A DNA stretch of 33,880 nucleotides from an uncultured Christensenellaceae bacterium. Lineage in GTDB: Bacteria; Bacillota; Clostridia; Christensenellales; Borkfalkiaceae. The position numbers were made by a program, and so were the translations under genes. Location: positions 1-33,880 of the forward strand of contig CAJUKJ010000016.1 of the NCBI GenBank assembly GCA_910587365.1, given 5' to 3'. Below are positions 1 through 8,354 of the stretch, in pieces (position 1 is the first letter of the stretch; every line of letters starts with the position of its first letter). Below the pieces are notes generated by a model. It was not told the DNA's origin and made no database searches. It was given only the letters and a program-made list of their open reading frames with translations.

Positions 1-46
1 CATTTGTAAAGGTAATAAGTTTTTTGAAATCAACTTTCTTTTTCAT
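1..46 (-). CDS. Start of a gene truncated by the left edge
   Basis: An ATG at 46 on the minus strand opens a frame of 15 codons that runs off the window without a stop. The start is lysine-rich (MKKKVDFKKL). It lies about 30 nt downstream of a good sigma-A promoter (85-113), which is the main reason for believing it. No strong Shine-Dalgarno sequence is visible; GGTAG lies about 11 nt upstream. Too little is visible to name a product. Confidence 0.45.
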   Translation of the reverse strand, partial: MKKKVDFKKLITFTN

Positions 47-84
47 TATTGTTGCTACCATAAATTACTGTTTATCGTACAATT

Positions 85-113
85 ATTATATCACGAAAAA
101 TGGAAGAACGCAA
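85..113 (-). promoter_or_regulatory. Sigma-A promoter for the left-edge gene
   Basis: Read on the minus strand: -35 TTGCGT (108-113), 17-bp spacer, -10 TATAAT (85-90) with an extended -10 TG one base upstream. Predicted transcription start near 78, giving a leader of about 30 nt before the ATG at 46. Confidence 0.55.
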
Positions 114-202
114 CCGATTGAATTTTGCGGGAAATATAAAACATATCTATATCTCACTTGGCTACGAGTAGCCTAGTTCGTCCACGAAAAAAAGTACAGA
201 AA

Positions 203-225
203 AGGCGTGGCTTCACGCCACGCCT
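203..225 (-). terminator. Rho-independent terminator after the ThuA-like gene
   Basis: A perfect 9-bp stem AGGCGTGGC / GCCACGCCT with loop TTCAC. On the minus strand it is followed by TTTTCTG and then a run of seven T (about 187-193). It lies about 70 nt past the stop codon of the minus-strand lipoprotein gene. Confidence 0.75.
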
Positions 226-295
226 AATTCTCTACATCCTGCGGCTTACCGAATACTCCCTATGGGAACTGCGATAAAGCGTGTCCTTTACATTT

Positions 296-1342
296 TTATT
301 TTTTTGTCAGTCCGAACATTGCCTCTATCATAAATCGGTTTTGCTCTTCACTGCTGAACGTACTCGACTGCTTGCCTTCCTCTCCGTCATTATAGCTTTG
401 AAGGTTATGCCCCCAGTTCATATAAATCATATTGTAGTCGCTGTTAGCCCAAGCTATCGCGTGATGTCCTCCGCGCCAGACCTGATGCAGGTTTCCCGGT
501 CTATTATCGTCGCCTGCGGGATTTTCGGGCGTAGGATTCATACTGATAAGCACTGTCGTCTTTTCGTCTTCAAAAAGATTATTGTACCACTCGTACCACT
601 CGCAGGGAGCGGAAATAAATTCGTCGAATTCAAGATTTTCCGTTGAAAAATGCTCGTGCGTTTCAATAGTCATAGGTTCGGAAGTGGGATTCCAGGTATT
701 CCAATACGTATCGAAACCTCCGTCGGACTTGTCGCGGGGGCAGTTGCCGTATACGCCGCAGCGCAGAAATTCGTTACTGAACCAACCGTCCCATTCCGTA
801 GGAGGAGTTTCGGGGGTTGACCACATTGCGAATCCCGCAGCGTGGAACGCCATACACGCGCCGCCGTTGTCAACGTAATCTTTGAATACTCTTCTCGATT
901 CTTCGGAAGCGGGTTTATCGTTTAGTAACATTATCAAATCGTAATTTGCAATATTTTCCTCATTCATATCAACCCAGCCCTTTTCGCCGGTATTTGAATA
1001 TTCGTAAATAAAACCTAATTCATTGCCTGTTTTGGAAAACCATTTGTTTGCGTCAACCGCAAAATCGGCGTGTGCGGTGTCAATATTAATGCCGCCGTTA
1101 AAGCCGAAGGCAAGCACTTTAAACTCCGCGCAACCGTCGCAGACATAAGTTGCTTCGTTGCCCTTCGCGTCGGTATGGTCTTCGCGCTGTTCTTCCTTGC
1201 AGGTTTTGCATACCCGCCAATGCTCGGTTTCGCTTCTCTGCCAGTCGCCCCATTTATGGACGTGTTCGCCGCATGCGGAAAACGATACCGCAACCGCCGC
1301 CGCAACAGGAATAATACCTAAAAGCCTGAGTAATTTATTCAT
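296..1342 (-). CDS. ThuA-like domain lipoprotein
   Basis: A 348-residue predicted secreted lipoprotein. A hydrophobic signal segment ends in the lipobox SFSAC, with the lipidated cysteine at residue 24. Next comes a short Cys/His-rich segment (about residues 25-72: HKWGDW, CKTC, CDGC) that resembles a zinc-ribbon-like linker seen in Clostridia surface proteins. From about residue 73 the protein looks like a ThuA-type class I glutamine-amidotransferase-like fold (KVLAFGF, a YDLIMLLND strand, GGACMAFHAAG, and HQVWRGGHHAIAW near the end). ThuA-like proteins are linked to sugar metabolism, but the catalytic role here is not clear. The start at 1342 has GGGAG five bases upstream and a promoter at 1391-1419, and a terminator follows, so it is probably monocistronic. 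The fold call rests on motif resemblance. Confidence 0.75.
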   Translation of the reverse strand: MNKLLRLLGIIPVAAAVAVSFSACGEHVHKWGDWQRSETEHWRVCKTCKEEQREDHTDAKGNEATYVCDGCAEFKVLAFGFNGGINIDTAHADFAVDANKWFSKTGNELGFIYEYSNTGEKGWVDMNEENIANYDLIMLLNDKPASEESRRVFKDYVDNGGACMAFHAAGFAMWSTPETPPTEWDGWFSNEFLRCGVYGNCPRDKSDGGFDTYWNTWNPTSEPMTIETHEHFSTENLEFDEFISAPCEWYEWYNNLFEDEKTTVLISMNPTPENPAGDDNRPGNLHQVWRGGHHAIAWANSDYNMIYMNWGHNLQSYNDGEEGKQSSTFSSEEQNRFMIEAMFGLTKK

Positions 1343-1390
1343 TTTTTCTCCCGAAATGCGCCGAATTTGTTTCGACGCCCAATTACTTAA

Positions 1391-1419
1391 ATTATACTAC
1401 CTGCGGGCAAACCCGTCAA
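1391..1419 (-). promoter_or_regulatory. Sigma-A promoter of the ThuA-like lipoprotein gene
   Basis: Minus strand: -35 TTGACG (1414-1419), 17-bp spacer, -10 TATAAT (1391-1396). The leader is about 40 nt and ends in GGGAGAAAAA before the ATG. Confidence 0.8.
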
Positions 1420-1511
1420 TATACGGTTTTTTCTTTCGTCTAAGGATTAAGCAAACTTATTTTGTTAAAATGCGTTAACTATACAGATTTTTCGCTTTTG
1501 TCATACAAAGT

Positions 1512-1540
1512 TTGACATAATGCACATAATAATGTATAAT
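1512..1540 (+). promoter_or_regulatory. Consensus sigma-A promoter of the O-antigen-ligase-like gene
   Basis: Perfect consensus hexamers: TTGACA (1512-1517), 17-bp spacer, TATAAT (1535-1540). Predicted start near 1547, leader about 43 nt. It diverges from the promoter at 1391-1419 with about 90 bp between them. Confidence 0.85.
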
Positions 1541-1589
1541 CAATACGAGAGATTAGTTTGGTCGCATTTTTTGCCAAAGAGTAAATTTA

Positions 1590-2999
1590 ATGAAAGAGTT
1601 TTGTGAAAATTTTAAAAACAACGGCTTTGTAAAGGTCTTAAACAGCTTTTACTCGTCGAAAATATTTCCGTTTATAAGCGCGGCAGTTGCGCTTGCGTGC
1701 TATATTCTCGGATGGGATTTGGTAACGATTTACTATCTTGTAATTTCGGCGGTGCTAATTCTCGTTTTTTCGGACAATACGACTCCGGGCATTACAGTCT
1801 TACTGTTCGTGCCTGTACTGATGTCAAAGCAAAATTCTCTTTCGGTTGTAATCGGAAATTCAGACTATTACACCCGTACTGAAAATCTTGCACAGATTTT
1901 AACTCTGCTATCATTGTTATTAGTAGCAAGCGTCTATAAAATCGCCGTCACGTGCATCAATAAAAAGTTTAAGCTTACGCCTGCATTCTGGATACTTGCG
2001 GTCTTTTCCGCAGCGTTGCTTTTCAACGGAGCATTCAGTAAAGACTATGACCCTAAAAACCTTATTTACGGCCTGGTAATGGTAGCAAGCTTTTTATTCA
2101 TATTTTCGCTGATAAAGGACAACCTGAAGCTTGACAAAAAGGGATTTGAGCAAATAGCCTTGGGGTTTGTCGCACTTAGCATTCTTCTTGTCGTTGAACT
2201 TATATTTGAGTATTGCAGAACCGAAGGAATATTTGAAAACGGTATAATAAACAGATATAAGCTTATATTCGGTTGGGGAGTTTACAGCGATTACGGTTTA
2301 CTTCTCGGAATATGCATTCCGCCTGTACTCTATCTTGCAGGTATAAAAAAATACGGAACGGTTTATTTGCTGTACTCTTTCGTTTTGTTTGCCTGCGCGT
2401 TTCTCTGTTGCAGCAGACAGACAATGGTTACCGTAGCTTTAATTTATCCCATATGCCTTCTTATTCTGTTTGTTAAGGGCAATAATCAAATTTTGAATTT
2501 ATGCGTTACCGCCGCGGCGGCGATTGCGGCGATTATCGTGTTAGGCATATATCAGCAATACGTCATAGATTTTTTCAAAACGATTTTCGACAACTTAATC
2601 GTCGACGGTAACCTTGACGGAAGCGGAAGAATGCGGCTATATAAACAAGCCCTCGAATATTTCAAGTCGCAACCTTTCTGGGGCGTAGGTTTTTACGTGG
2701 ATTTCGATTACGGCATACCTACTACGTTAAGCCTTTTCCCCGCGATGTGCCATAATACCGTTTTACAGGTATTAAGTTGCAGCGGAATTGTAGGCATTTC
2801 GGCATATGCCATACACAGAATACAGACAGTTGTTTCATTTTTCAAAAATGTAAACTTAGAACGCACGTTTATCGCCCTGTCAATTGCAAGTTTCGTTATT
2901 GCTGCGCTATTCGCCAATCATATGTTCAGAATTTTCTCCACTATGATTTACAGTGCGCTTATCGCGGTATTGGACAAAAGCGAAAAGAAAACCGTTTAA
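1590..2999 (+). CDS. O-antigen ligase/polymerase-like membrane protein
   Basis: A 469-residue polytopic membrane protein with about ten or more hydrophobic segments. The region around residues 345-405 has the pattern of the Wzy_C/O-antigen ligase family: GRMRLYKQAL, then a P-x-x-G-x-G turn (QPFWGVGF), then a conserved His-Asn followed by a hydrophobic stretch (CHNTVLQVL). Such proteins polymerise or ligate lipid-linked glycan repeat units at the membrane. A Gram-positive host would use it for capsule or wall glycan assembly. The Shine-Dalgarno sequence is weak (AAAGAG, 8 nt before ATG), although the promoter is perfect. It faces the CapD-like dehydratase gene convergently across a shared terminator, so the two are not an operon. 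Polymerase or ligase cannot be decided from sequence. Confidence 0.8.
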   Translation: MKEFCENFKNNGFVKVLNSFYSSKIFPFISAAVALACYILGWDLVTIYYLVISAVLILVFSDNTTPGITVLLFVPVLMSKQNSLSVVIGNSDYYTRTENLAQILTLLSLLLVASVYKIAVTCINKKFKLTPAFWILAVFSAALLFNGAFSKDYDPKNLIYGLVMVASFLFIFSLIKDNLKLDKKGFEQIALGFVALSILLVVELIFEYCRTEGIFENGIINRYKLIFGWGVYSDYGLLLGICIPPVLYLAGIKKYGTVYLLYSFVLFACAFLCCSRQTMVTVALIYPICLLILFVKGNNQILNLCVTAAAAIAAIIVLGIYQQYVIDFFKTIFDNLIVDGNLDGSGRMRLYKQALEYFKSQPFWGVGFYVDFDYGIPTTLSLFPAMCHNTVLQVLSCSGIVGISAYAIHRIQTVVSFFKNVNLERTFIALSIASFVIAALFANHMFRIFSTMIYSALIAVLDKSEKKTV

Positions 3000-3010
3000 C
3001 AACAAAATAT

Positions 3011-3036
3011 AAAAGCACGGCAAATGCCGTGCTTTT
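3011..3036. terminator. Bidirectional terminator between convergent genes
   Basis: A perfect 12-bp stem AAAAGCACGGCA / TGCCGTGCTTTT with a 2-base loop, followed by further T on the plus strand and preceded by A on that strand (T on the minus strand). It lies between the stops at 2999 (plus) and 3045 (minus). Confidence 0.85.
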
Positions 3037-3044
3037 TTTATTGA

Positions 3045-4874
3045 TTATACTTGCGGCTTATAAGTAGTTACAAGCCCTGCGACAAGCTGTTTCATTTGCG
3101 TCGTTTCGTCCTTTGCCGCCTTTTGAAGTTTGTCAAGCGAATCCCAAAGGAATTGCTCGTTAAGTTCGATTGGCTTTGCTATATTTATAAGACCGTTAGG
3201 TGTCTTATCCATTCCCTCTTCGTCCATCAATCTTTCTTCATAAAGCTTTTCGCCCGGCCTTAGTCCCGTACACTTTATTTCTATATCCACGTCGGGTTCA
3301 AGCCCAGAAAGCTTTATAAGGTTGTATGCCAAATCATATATTTTTACAGGTTCGCCCATATCGAGAACGAAAATCTGTCCGCCCTTTGCATATGCCCCCG
3401 CCTGCAAGACGAGCGACACTGCCTCCGGTATGGTCATAAAGTAACGGATAATGTCTTTATGGGTAACGGTAACGGGTCCGCCCTCTGAAATCTGTTTTTC
3501 AAATAAGGGTATAACCGAACCGTTTGAGCCGAGGACGTTACCGAACCTGACGGCAACGAATTTCGTGTTTTTGCTGTGTTTGCCGATGGTTTGTATAATC
3601 ATCTCGCATATGCGCTTCGTCGCACCCATTACGTTGGTGGGATTTACCGCCTTGTCGGTAGATATCTGGACGAATACCTTTGCATTGAACTTATCTGCAC
3701 AGGTTGCAACGTTAAGCGTACCGAATACGTTGTTTTTAACCGCTTCGTTGGGGCTTGTTTCCATTAACGGCACATGCTTGTGCGCCGCTGCATTGAATAC
3801 TATTTCGGGAGAGTATTTTTTAAATACGTCCTCCATCTTAGTCTTATCCCTTATGCTTGCAATGAGTACGAGAAGATTGAGTTCGGGATAATGCCGCTTT
3901 AATTCCTGCTCGATATCGTATGCGTTGTTTTCGTAAATGTCTAAAATGATAAGCTGTTTGGGGGAATGGCTTGCAATCTGTCTTGAAAGCTCGCTTCCGA
4001 TAGACCCTCCGCCGCCCGTGACTAACACTACGCGATTTTCGATATAGCCCATAATTTCGTCAAGATTTACCCGCACCTGGTCGCGTCCTAAAAGGTCGGT
4101 TATGCGCACCTCGCGAAGTGCGGTAACGCTTGCCTCGCCGCTGACTATCTGGTAAATTCCGGGCAAAGTCTTTACTTTACAGTTTGTCTTAGCGCATATG
4201 TTGTATACGCGCTTTACGTCTGCCTTAGGGGCTGCGGGCATTGCTATAAGAATTTCATCTATAGAATACTTTTCCGCAAGCGACGGAATATCCGCTGTCG
4301 TTCCCGCAATGTTAACCCCGCAAATATTCTTGCCGAGTTTATCTGCGTCGTCGTCAACTACGCATATGGGAAGATAATCGATTTTATCGGTAGTCTGTAT
4401 TTCCCTTATCAGCATCGTGCCTGCGTTTCCGCCGCCGACAATCAATGCCCTTATCTTATTTTTATTTTTGCGTCTTATCGAATACCTTACGGCAATATAA
4501 ATTCTTTTGAAATAGCGGATTAAAAGAGTGAAGATAAACAGGAATATGCAGTAAATCGAACAAGCCCTGAAATAAATCCCATCAAAAATGAGCGATAAGG
4601 CAACGTTTATGATATAGACGCAAAGCACTGCGCACAGCGTCCTTAACGTATCTACAATACCTACCGAAGTAAAAACTATAAAATATAGCCTGAACACAGC
4701 AAAAAATACGTAGACCACGACAAGATTTATCAAATACCAATATAATAAATCCATTGTCGGTTCTACTTTTGCGTGAACAATAAGCAATGACAAGACTAAG
4801 GAGGCAGATATAGAAATGAGGTCCAAAAATGCAAGCAATGCTATATCTAATATTTTTTTATACTTATTTTTCAT
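3045..4874 (-). CDS. Membrane nucleotide-sugar 4,6-dehydratase, FlaA1/CapD type
   Basis: A 609-residue protein with four N-terminal transmembrane segments (about 1-120) and two Rossmann modules. The first has GGGNAGT (near residue 147); the second has the NAD-binding VTGGGGSIGSE (near 285). The catalytic stretch reads STDKAVNPTNVMGATKR (near 405-425), with Met where the usual SDR tyrosine stands. This is the known arrangement of the long FlaA1/PglF/CapD branch, which dehydrates UDP-GlcNAc to a 4-keto-6-deoxy sugar for capsule or glycoprotein glycans. It follows glmS on the same strand, so the operon's product would feed it. No clear Shine-Dalgarno sequence is seen; a weak TTGCTC-N18-TATATT promoter could lie in the 235-bp gap upstream, which also holds repeat element copy 1 and a foldback. 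Confidence 0.88.
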   Translation of the reverse strand: MKNKYKKILDIALLAFLDLISISASLVLSLLIVHAKVEPTMDLLYWYLINLVVVYVFFAVFRLYFIVFTSVGIVDTLRTLCAVLCVYIINVALSLIFDGIYFRACSIYCIFLFIFTLLIRYFKRIYIAVRYSIRRKNKNKIRALIVGGGNAGTMLIREIQTTDKIDYLPICVVDDDADKLGKNICGVNIAGTTADIPSLAEKYSIDEILIAMPAAPKADVKRVYNICAKTNCKVKTLPGIYQIVSGEASVTALREVRITDLLGRDQVRVNLDEIMGYIENRVVLVTGGGGSIGSELSRQIASHSPKQLIILDIYENNAYDIEQELKRHYPELNLLVLIASIRDKTKMEDVFKKYSPEIVFNAAAHKHVPLMETSPNEAVKNNVFGTLNVATCADKFNAKVFVQISTDKAVNPTNVMGATKRICEMIIQTIGKHSKNTKFVAVRFGNVLGSNGSVIPLFEKQISEGGPVTVTHKDIIRYFMTIPEAVSLVLQAGAYAKGGQIFVLDMGEPVKIYDLAYNLIKLSGLEPDVDIEIKCTGLRPGEKLYEERLMDEEGMDKTPNGLINIAKPIELNEQFLWDSLDKLQKAAKDETTQMKQLVAGLVTTYKPQV

Positions 4875-4897
4875 TGGCTTTTACCGGTTAATATAAT

Positions 4898-4993
4898 TTT
4901 TAATGAGGGATGCGAGCAAGTTTAACTTTAAAATCACACAAAGAAAGGCAAAGCCTTTCAAATCACGAAAAATTTGTGTGAACTTCATTAAAA
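4898..4993. repeat. Nested foldback upstream of repeat copy 1
   Basis: Three nested stems are visible. The outer stem pairs 4898-4908 with 4983-4993 (TTTTAATGA with TCATTAAAA perfect, then G.T and G-C). The middle stem is CACACAAA (4935-4942) with TTTGTGTG (4973-4980). The inner stem is GAAAGGC (4943-4949) with GCCTTTC (4953-4959), loop AAA. The last outer bases overlap the first bases of repeat copy 1. There is no coding potential I trust. On the minus strand this would be leader sequence of the dehydratase gene. Confidence 0.65.
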
Positions 4994-5112
4994 CAACGGG
5001 GATACGAGCAAGACAAGGAAAACAAGCCGTTTTGAGGGAACATACAACGAAGTATGTGACCGGAAAAACAGTGAAGTTTGACAAAGTATTGCGACGTATA
5101 TACGTTGTTTTA
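4989..5112 (+). repeat. Dispersed structured element, copy 1
   Basis: First of three related copies (others at 15038 and 16838). The closing stem is TAAAACAACG (4989-4998) with CGTTGTTTTA (5103-5112). The internal hairpin is ACATAC / GTATGT (5040-5045, 5052-5057) with loop AACGAA, flanked by GGGA (5036-5039) and GACC (5058-5061). The tail shares CAAAGTATTGCG with copy 2. It fills the gap between glmS and the dehydratase gene in antisense orientation to both, and its last bases are the glmS stop codon. Confidence 0.75.
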
Positions 5113-6942
5113 CTCTACCGTTACGCTTTTGGCGAGGTTGCGGGGTTTATCCACGTTATTACCCTTTGCAACACAAAGATAGTATGCGTAAAGCTGCAAA
5201 GGAATAACCGCAAGGCTTGCCGTAAAGTGTACGTCGGTGCAAGGAATAGTGAATACGTTTTTACAATCTTCGGGAAGTTTTACCCCCTCGGAAGCAATTG
5301 CCGCGAGCTGGGCTTTTCTGCTTGATGTTTCCACAAGGTTGCTTACCGTTTTTTCTATAAGCTTGTCCTGCGTTAAAACGCCGAATACAAGCGTTCCGTC
5401 CTCAATTAAGCTTATTGTACCGTGCTTTAATTCCCCCGCCGCATATGCTTCGGAGTGAATATAACTTATTTCTTTAAGTTTAAGGCTACCCTCTATGCTT
5501 ACCGCGTAGTCTATGCCCCTGCCTATAAAGAAGACGTCCTTTTTATTCATAGTTTCCGCACCGAACTGCTGGATGGCAATCTGGTCACAGAGAATTTTTT
5601 GTATTTTTTCAGGCAGCAAACCAAGCTCGGTTTTAAGCTTTTCGGCATATTGCGCCGTAACTGTTTTGCGAACCTCTGCAAGCTTGATTGCAATAAGATA
5701 TCCCGCAACGAGCTGCGCGCTGTACGCCTTGGTAGTCGCAACCGAAATTTCGGGCCCCGCTTTGGTATACAGGACAAAGTCGGCTTCGCGCGCGATAGTC
5801 GAACCTAAAACGTTTACTATAGCAAGCGTTTTAAGCCCCCTATCCTTAGCCTCGCGCAAGGCGGCAATGGTATCCGCGGTTTCGCCCGACTGGCTGATAA
5901 GGATAACAAGCTCCTTACCCGAAGTAACGGGATTGCGGTAACGGTATTCGGAAGCAAGCTCCACCCTGACGGGTATACGCGCCAAGTCCTCTATGACGTA
6001 TTGCATAACGACGCCCGCATGGTAAGCCGAACCGCAGCCTGCTATGGTTATGCCGCTAATCTCTTCAAGTACGTTGTCCGATAATTTCAGTTCGGAAAAA
6101 TCTATATATCCGTCGTGCAGGAGGTAATTTACGGTATTTCTGACGACAGCGGGCTGTTCGTGGATTTCTTTGAGCATATAATGCTCGTACCCGTCCTTTT
6201 CCGCAGCTTTTGCGTCCCAGGTAATTTCCGTAAGGGGAAGTTCGATTTTTTCCCTATCGATATTATAGAAAGCCGCGCAGCCTTCTTTAAGGTGCGCTAT
6301 CTGATAATTTTCAATATAATAAACGCTTTTGGTGTACTTTAAAAGGGCGGGGACGTCAGAAGCGATAAAGCATTCGTTATCCGTTACGCCTATTACCATA
6401 GGGCTGTCCTTGCGGATAGCGTAAATTTGGGCGGGGTAATCGCTGAAAAGCACTGCAAGCGCGTAAGAACCCCTTACCCTTAAAGCAAAATTTGAAATTG
6501 CCAACATCGGGTCGTTGTACTTATTGTAGTAATAATCAACAAGCTTTGTAGCAACCTCGGTATCCGTTTCCGAATAGAAAGTATAGCCCCTTCTTATAAG
6601 CTTTGCTTTAAGCTCTGCATAGTTTTCTATTATTCCGTTATGGACGGCGACTATTGTCATACCGTCGTTGCAATGGGGATGGGCGTTGGTTTCGTTGGGA
6701 ACGCCGTGCGTTGCCCAGCGCGTGTGACCTATACCGCACGTACCCTTTAACGCCTTTCCTCCGTCAATTTTGTTTTTAAGAACTTCAAGCTTTCCCTGTG
6801 CCTTAGCCATTTGCACTTTGCCGTTTTCGCCGAGAACGGCGACGCCGGCAGAGTCGTATCCTCTGTATTCAAGCTTCGTAAGCCCCTCCAAAAGTATGGG
6901 GGCGGCTTGTTTTTTACCGATATATCCTACTATTCCGCACAT
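5110..6942 (-). CDS. glmS: Glutamine--fructose-6-phosphate aminotransferase
   Basis: A 610-residue cytosolic enzyme that makes glucosamine-6-phosphate from fructose-6-phosphate and glutamine, the entry step of UDP-GlcNAc and peptidoglycan synthesis. The N-terminal glutaminase domain starts MCGIVGYIG with Cys2 as nucleophile and has GIGHTRWATHG near residues 71-81. Two SIS isomerase domains follow (CGSAYHAG, SQSGETADT, ATTKAYSAQ, SEAYAAGELKHG). The C-terminus DKPRNLAKSVTVE is the family signature, and the length is normal. The start at 6942 has GGAGAGG just upstream. It begins 12 bp after the glmM stop, so there is no room for a glmS ribozyme; control must come from the operon promoter at 9077-9105. 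Confidence 0.97.
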   Translation of the reverse strand: MCGIVGYIGKKQAAPILLEGLTKLEYRGYDSAGVAVLGENGKVQMAKAQGKLEVLKNKIDGGKALKGTCGIGHTRWATHGVPNETNAHPHCNDGMTIVAVHNGIIENYAELKAKLIRRGYTFYSETDTEVATKLVDYYYNKYNDPMLAISNFALRVRGSYALAVLFSDYPAQIYAIRKDSPMVIGVTDNECFIASDVPALLKYTKSVYYIENYQIAHLKEGCAAFYNIDREKIELPLTEITWDAKAAEKDGYEHYMLKEIHEQPAVVRNTVNYLLHDGYIDFSELKLSDNVLEEISGITIAGCGSAYHAGVVMQYVIEDLARIPVRVELASEYRYRNPVTSGKELVILISQSGETADTIAALREAKDRGLKTLAIVNVLGSTIAREADFVLYTKAGPEISVATTKAYSAQLVAGYLIAIKLAEVRKTVTAQYAEKLKTELGLLPEKIQKILCDQIAIQQFGAETMNKKDVFFIGRGIDYAVSIEGSLKLKEISYIHSEAYAAGELKHGTISLIEDGTLVFGVLTQDKLIEKTVSNLVETSSRKAQLAAIASEGVKLPEDCKNVFTIPCTDVHFTASLAVIPLQLYAYYLCVAKGNNVDKPRNLAKSVTVE

Positions 6943-6954
6943 ATCCTCTCCATA

Positions 6955-8340
6955 TTAAGATGCGTATCCCTTCTTAATTATAACCGACGCGACCTCTTTT
7001 GAGTATTCCTTGCAAAGCTTTTCGCTTTCCGCTTCAACCATTATCCTTACAAGCGGTTCGGTACCCGAAGCTCTGTATAAAATTCTACCCGCACCCGCAA
7101 GCTTGTCCTCCACCTTTTTTACAGCGGCAAGCACGTCTTTATCGTTTTGCGCCTTTTCTTTATCGTTAACTTTGATATTCAAAAGCTCTTGCGGGAATAT
7201 TTTAAGCGGTTCGCAAAGCTTTGAAAGCGAAGTCTTTTTAGCCATTATGACTTCCATAATTTTCATACTTGTGAGAATACCGTCGCCTGTCGTCGCGTAT
7301 TTTGAAAAAATTATGTGACCCGACTGCTCGCCGCCGAGTCTGCAACCGTGTTCAGACATATATTCGTGAACATACTTGTCCCCAACGGCGGTTTTTGCGT
7401 AATTTATACCCGCCTTGTCAAAAGCCTTGTAAAGCCCGAAATTTGACATTACCGTTGTGACGACCGTGTTTGAAACAAGCTTTCCGCGCTCTTTCATATA
7501 CAGACCGTATACGTAAAGAATATGGTCGCCCGTAACGACGTTTCCGTTTTCGTCCACGCAAAGGCATCTGTCGGCGTCGCCGTCGTAAGCAAAGCCTACG
7601 TCAAGCCCCTTTTCCTTTACGAGCTTGCAAAGCCCCTCTATATGGGTCGAACCCGCGTTTTCGTTTATATTGAAACCGTCGGGGTCGGCGTTTATAACGT
7701 AAGTGGTTGCACCCAATGCCTCAAAAACGGATTTGGCGATGTTCCAGCTGCACCCGTTTGCACAGTCAAGCCCCACCTTCTTACCGCGGAAAGAATACAT
7801 TCCGAGCGAAATAAGGTAACCTATATAGCGGTTTCTGCCAGAAGCAAAGTCAACCGTCTTGCCTATCGTTTCCCGCGTTGCGTAGGGAAGCTCCTTATAG
7901 CTTTTGCCGAAAACTTCAAGCTTTCCGTCTATATAATCCTCTATAAGCGAAATAGTATCTTCGTCCATCTTTTCGCCGTGGTTGTTGATAAGTTTAATGC
8001 CGTTATCGTAATAGGGGTTGTGGCTTGCGGAAATCATAATGCCGCAATCGAACTCGTCAACCCTTGCGATATAGGCAACCGAAGGCGTTGTGGTAACGTG
8101 AAGCATATATGCGTCCGCCCCCGACGCGGTAAGTCCCGCAACGAGGGTGTATTCAAACATATAGCTTGAACGTCTTGTGTCCTTGCCTATAACTATTCTC
8201 GGCGGGGTGCCGTCGCCCGCCCTCCTTTTAAGTTCGCCGTAGTACCAACCTAAAAACCTGCCCACCTTGTAAGCGTGGTCGGCGGTAAGCGTTACGTTTG
8301 CTTCCCCCCTGAAACCGTCGGTTCCGAAATATCTGCCCAT
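6955..8340 (-). CDS. glmM: Phosphoglucosamine mutase
   Basis: A 461-residue enzyme that converts glucosamine-6-phosphate to glucosamine-1-phosphate. The start MGRYFGTDGFRGEAN is the family's usual N-terminus. The active-site phosphoserine is Ser106 in ISASHNP, the metal-binding loop is DGDADR, and the phosphate-binding loop near the C-terminus is RASGTEPLVR. The frame stays open upstream to 8424, but 8340 is preferred because GAGG and GGGG lie 9-17 nt upstream, the extra residues do not fit the family, and they would overlap the previous gene. It lies 14 bp after the acetyltransferase stop and 12 bp before glmS, so the three are almost certainly one transcript. Confidence 0.96.
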   Translation of the reverse strand: MGRYFGTDGFRGEANVTLTADHAYKVGRFLGWYYGELKRRAGDGTPPRIVIGKDTRRSSYMFEYTLVAGLTASGADAYMLHVTTTPSVAYIARVDEFDCGIMISASHNPYYDNGIKLINNHGEKMDEDTISLIEDYIDGKLEVFGKSYKELPYATRETIGKTVDFASGRNRYIGYLISLGMYSFRGKKVGLDCANGCSWNIAKSVFEALGATTYVINADPDGFNINENAGSTHIEGLCKLVKEKGLDVGFAYDGDADRCLCVDENGNVVTGDHILYVYGLYMKERGKLVSNTVVTTVMSNFGLYKAFDKAGINYAKTAVGDKYVHEYMSEHGCRLGGEQSGHIIFSKYATTGDGILTSMKIMEVIMAKKTSLSKLCEPLKIFPQELLNIKVNDKEKAQNDKDVLAAVKKVEDKLAGAGRILYRASGTEPLVRIMVEAESEKLCKEYSKEVASVIIKKGYAS

Positions 8341-8354
8341 TATGAAGTTCCCCT

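Noticed and set aside
4989..5112. Element copy 1 as a transposon with terminal inverted repeats
   Set aside because: The terminal pairing sequence differs in each of the three copies while remaining complementary, there is no visible target-site duplication, and no transposase is present.
6943..6954. A glmS ribozyme before glmS
   Set aside because: Only 12 bp separate glmM and glmS, so there is no room for the ribozyme.
7522..8169. Long plus-strand open frame of 215 codons opposite glmM
   Set aside because: It is antisense to a highly conserved gene, has no ribosome binding site or family match, and arises from the codon bias of glmM.
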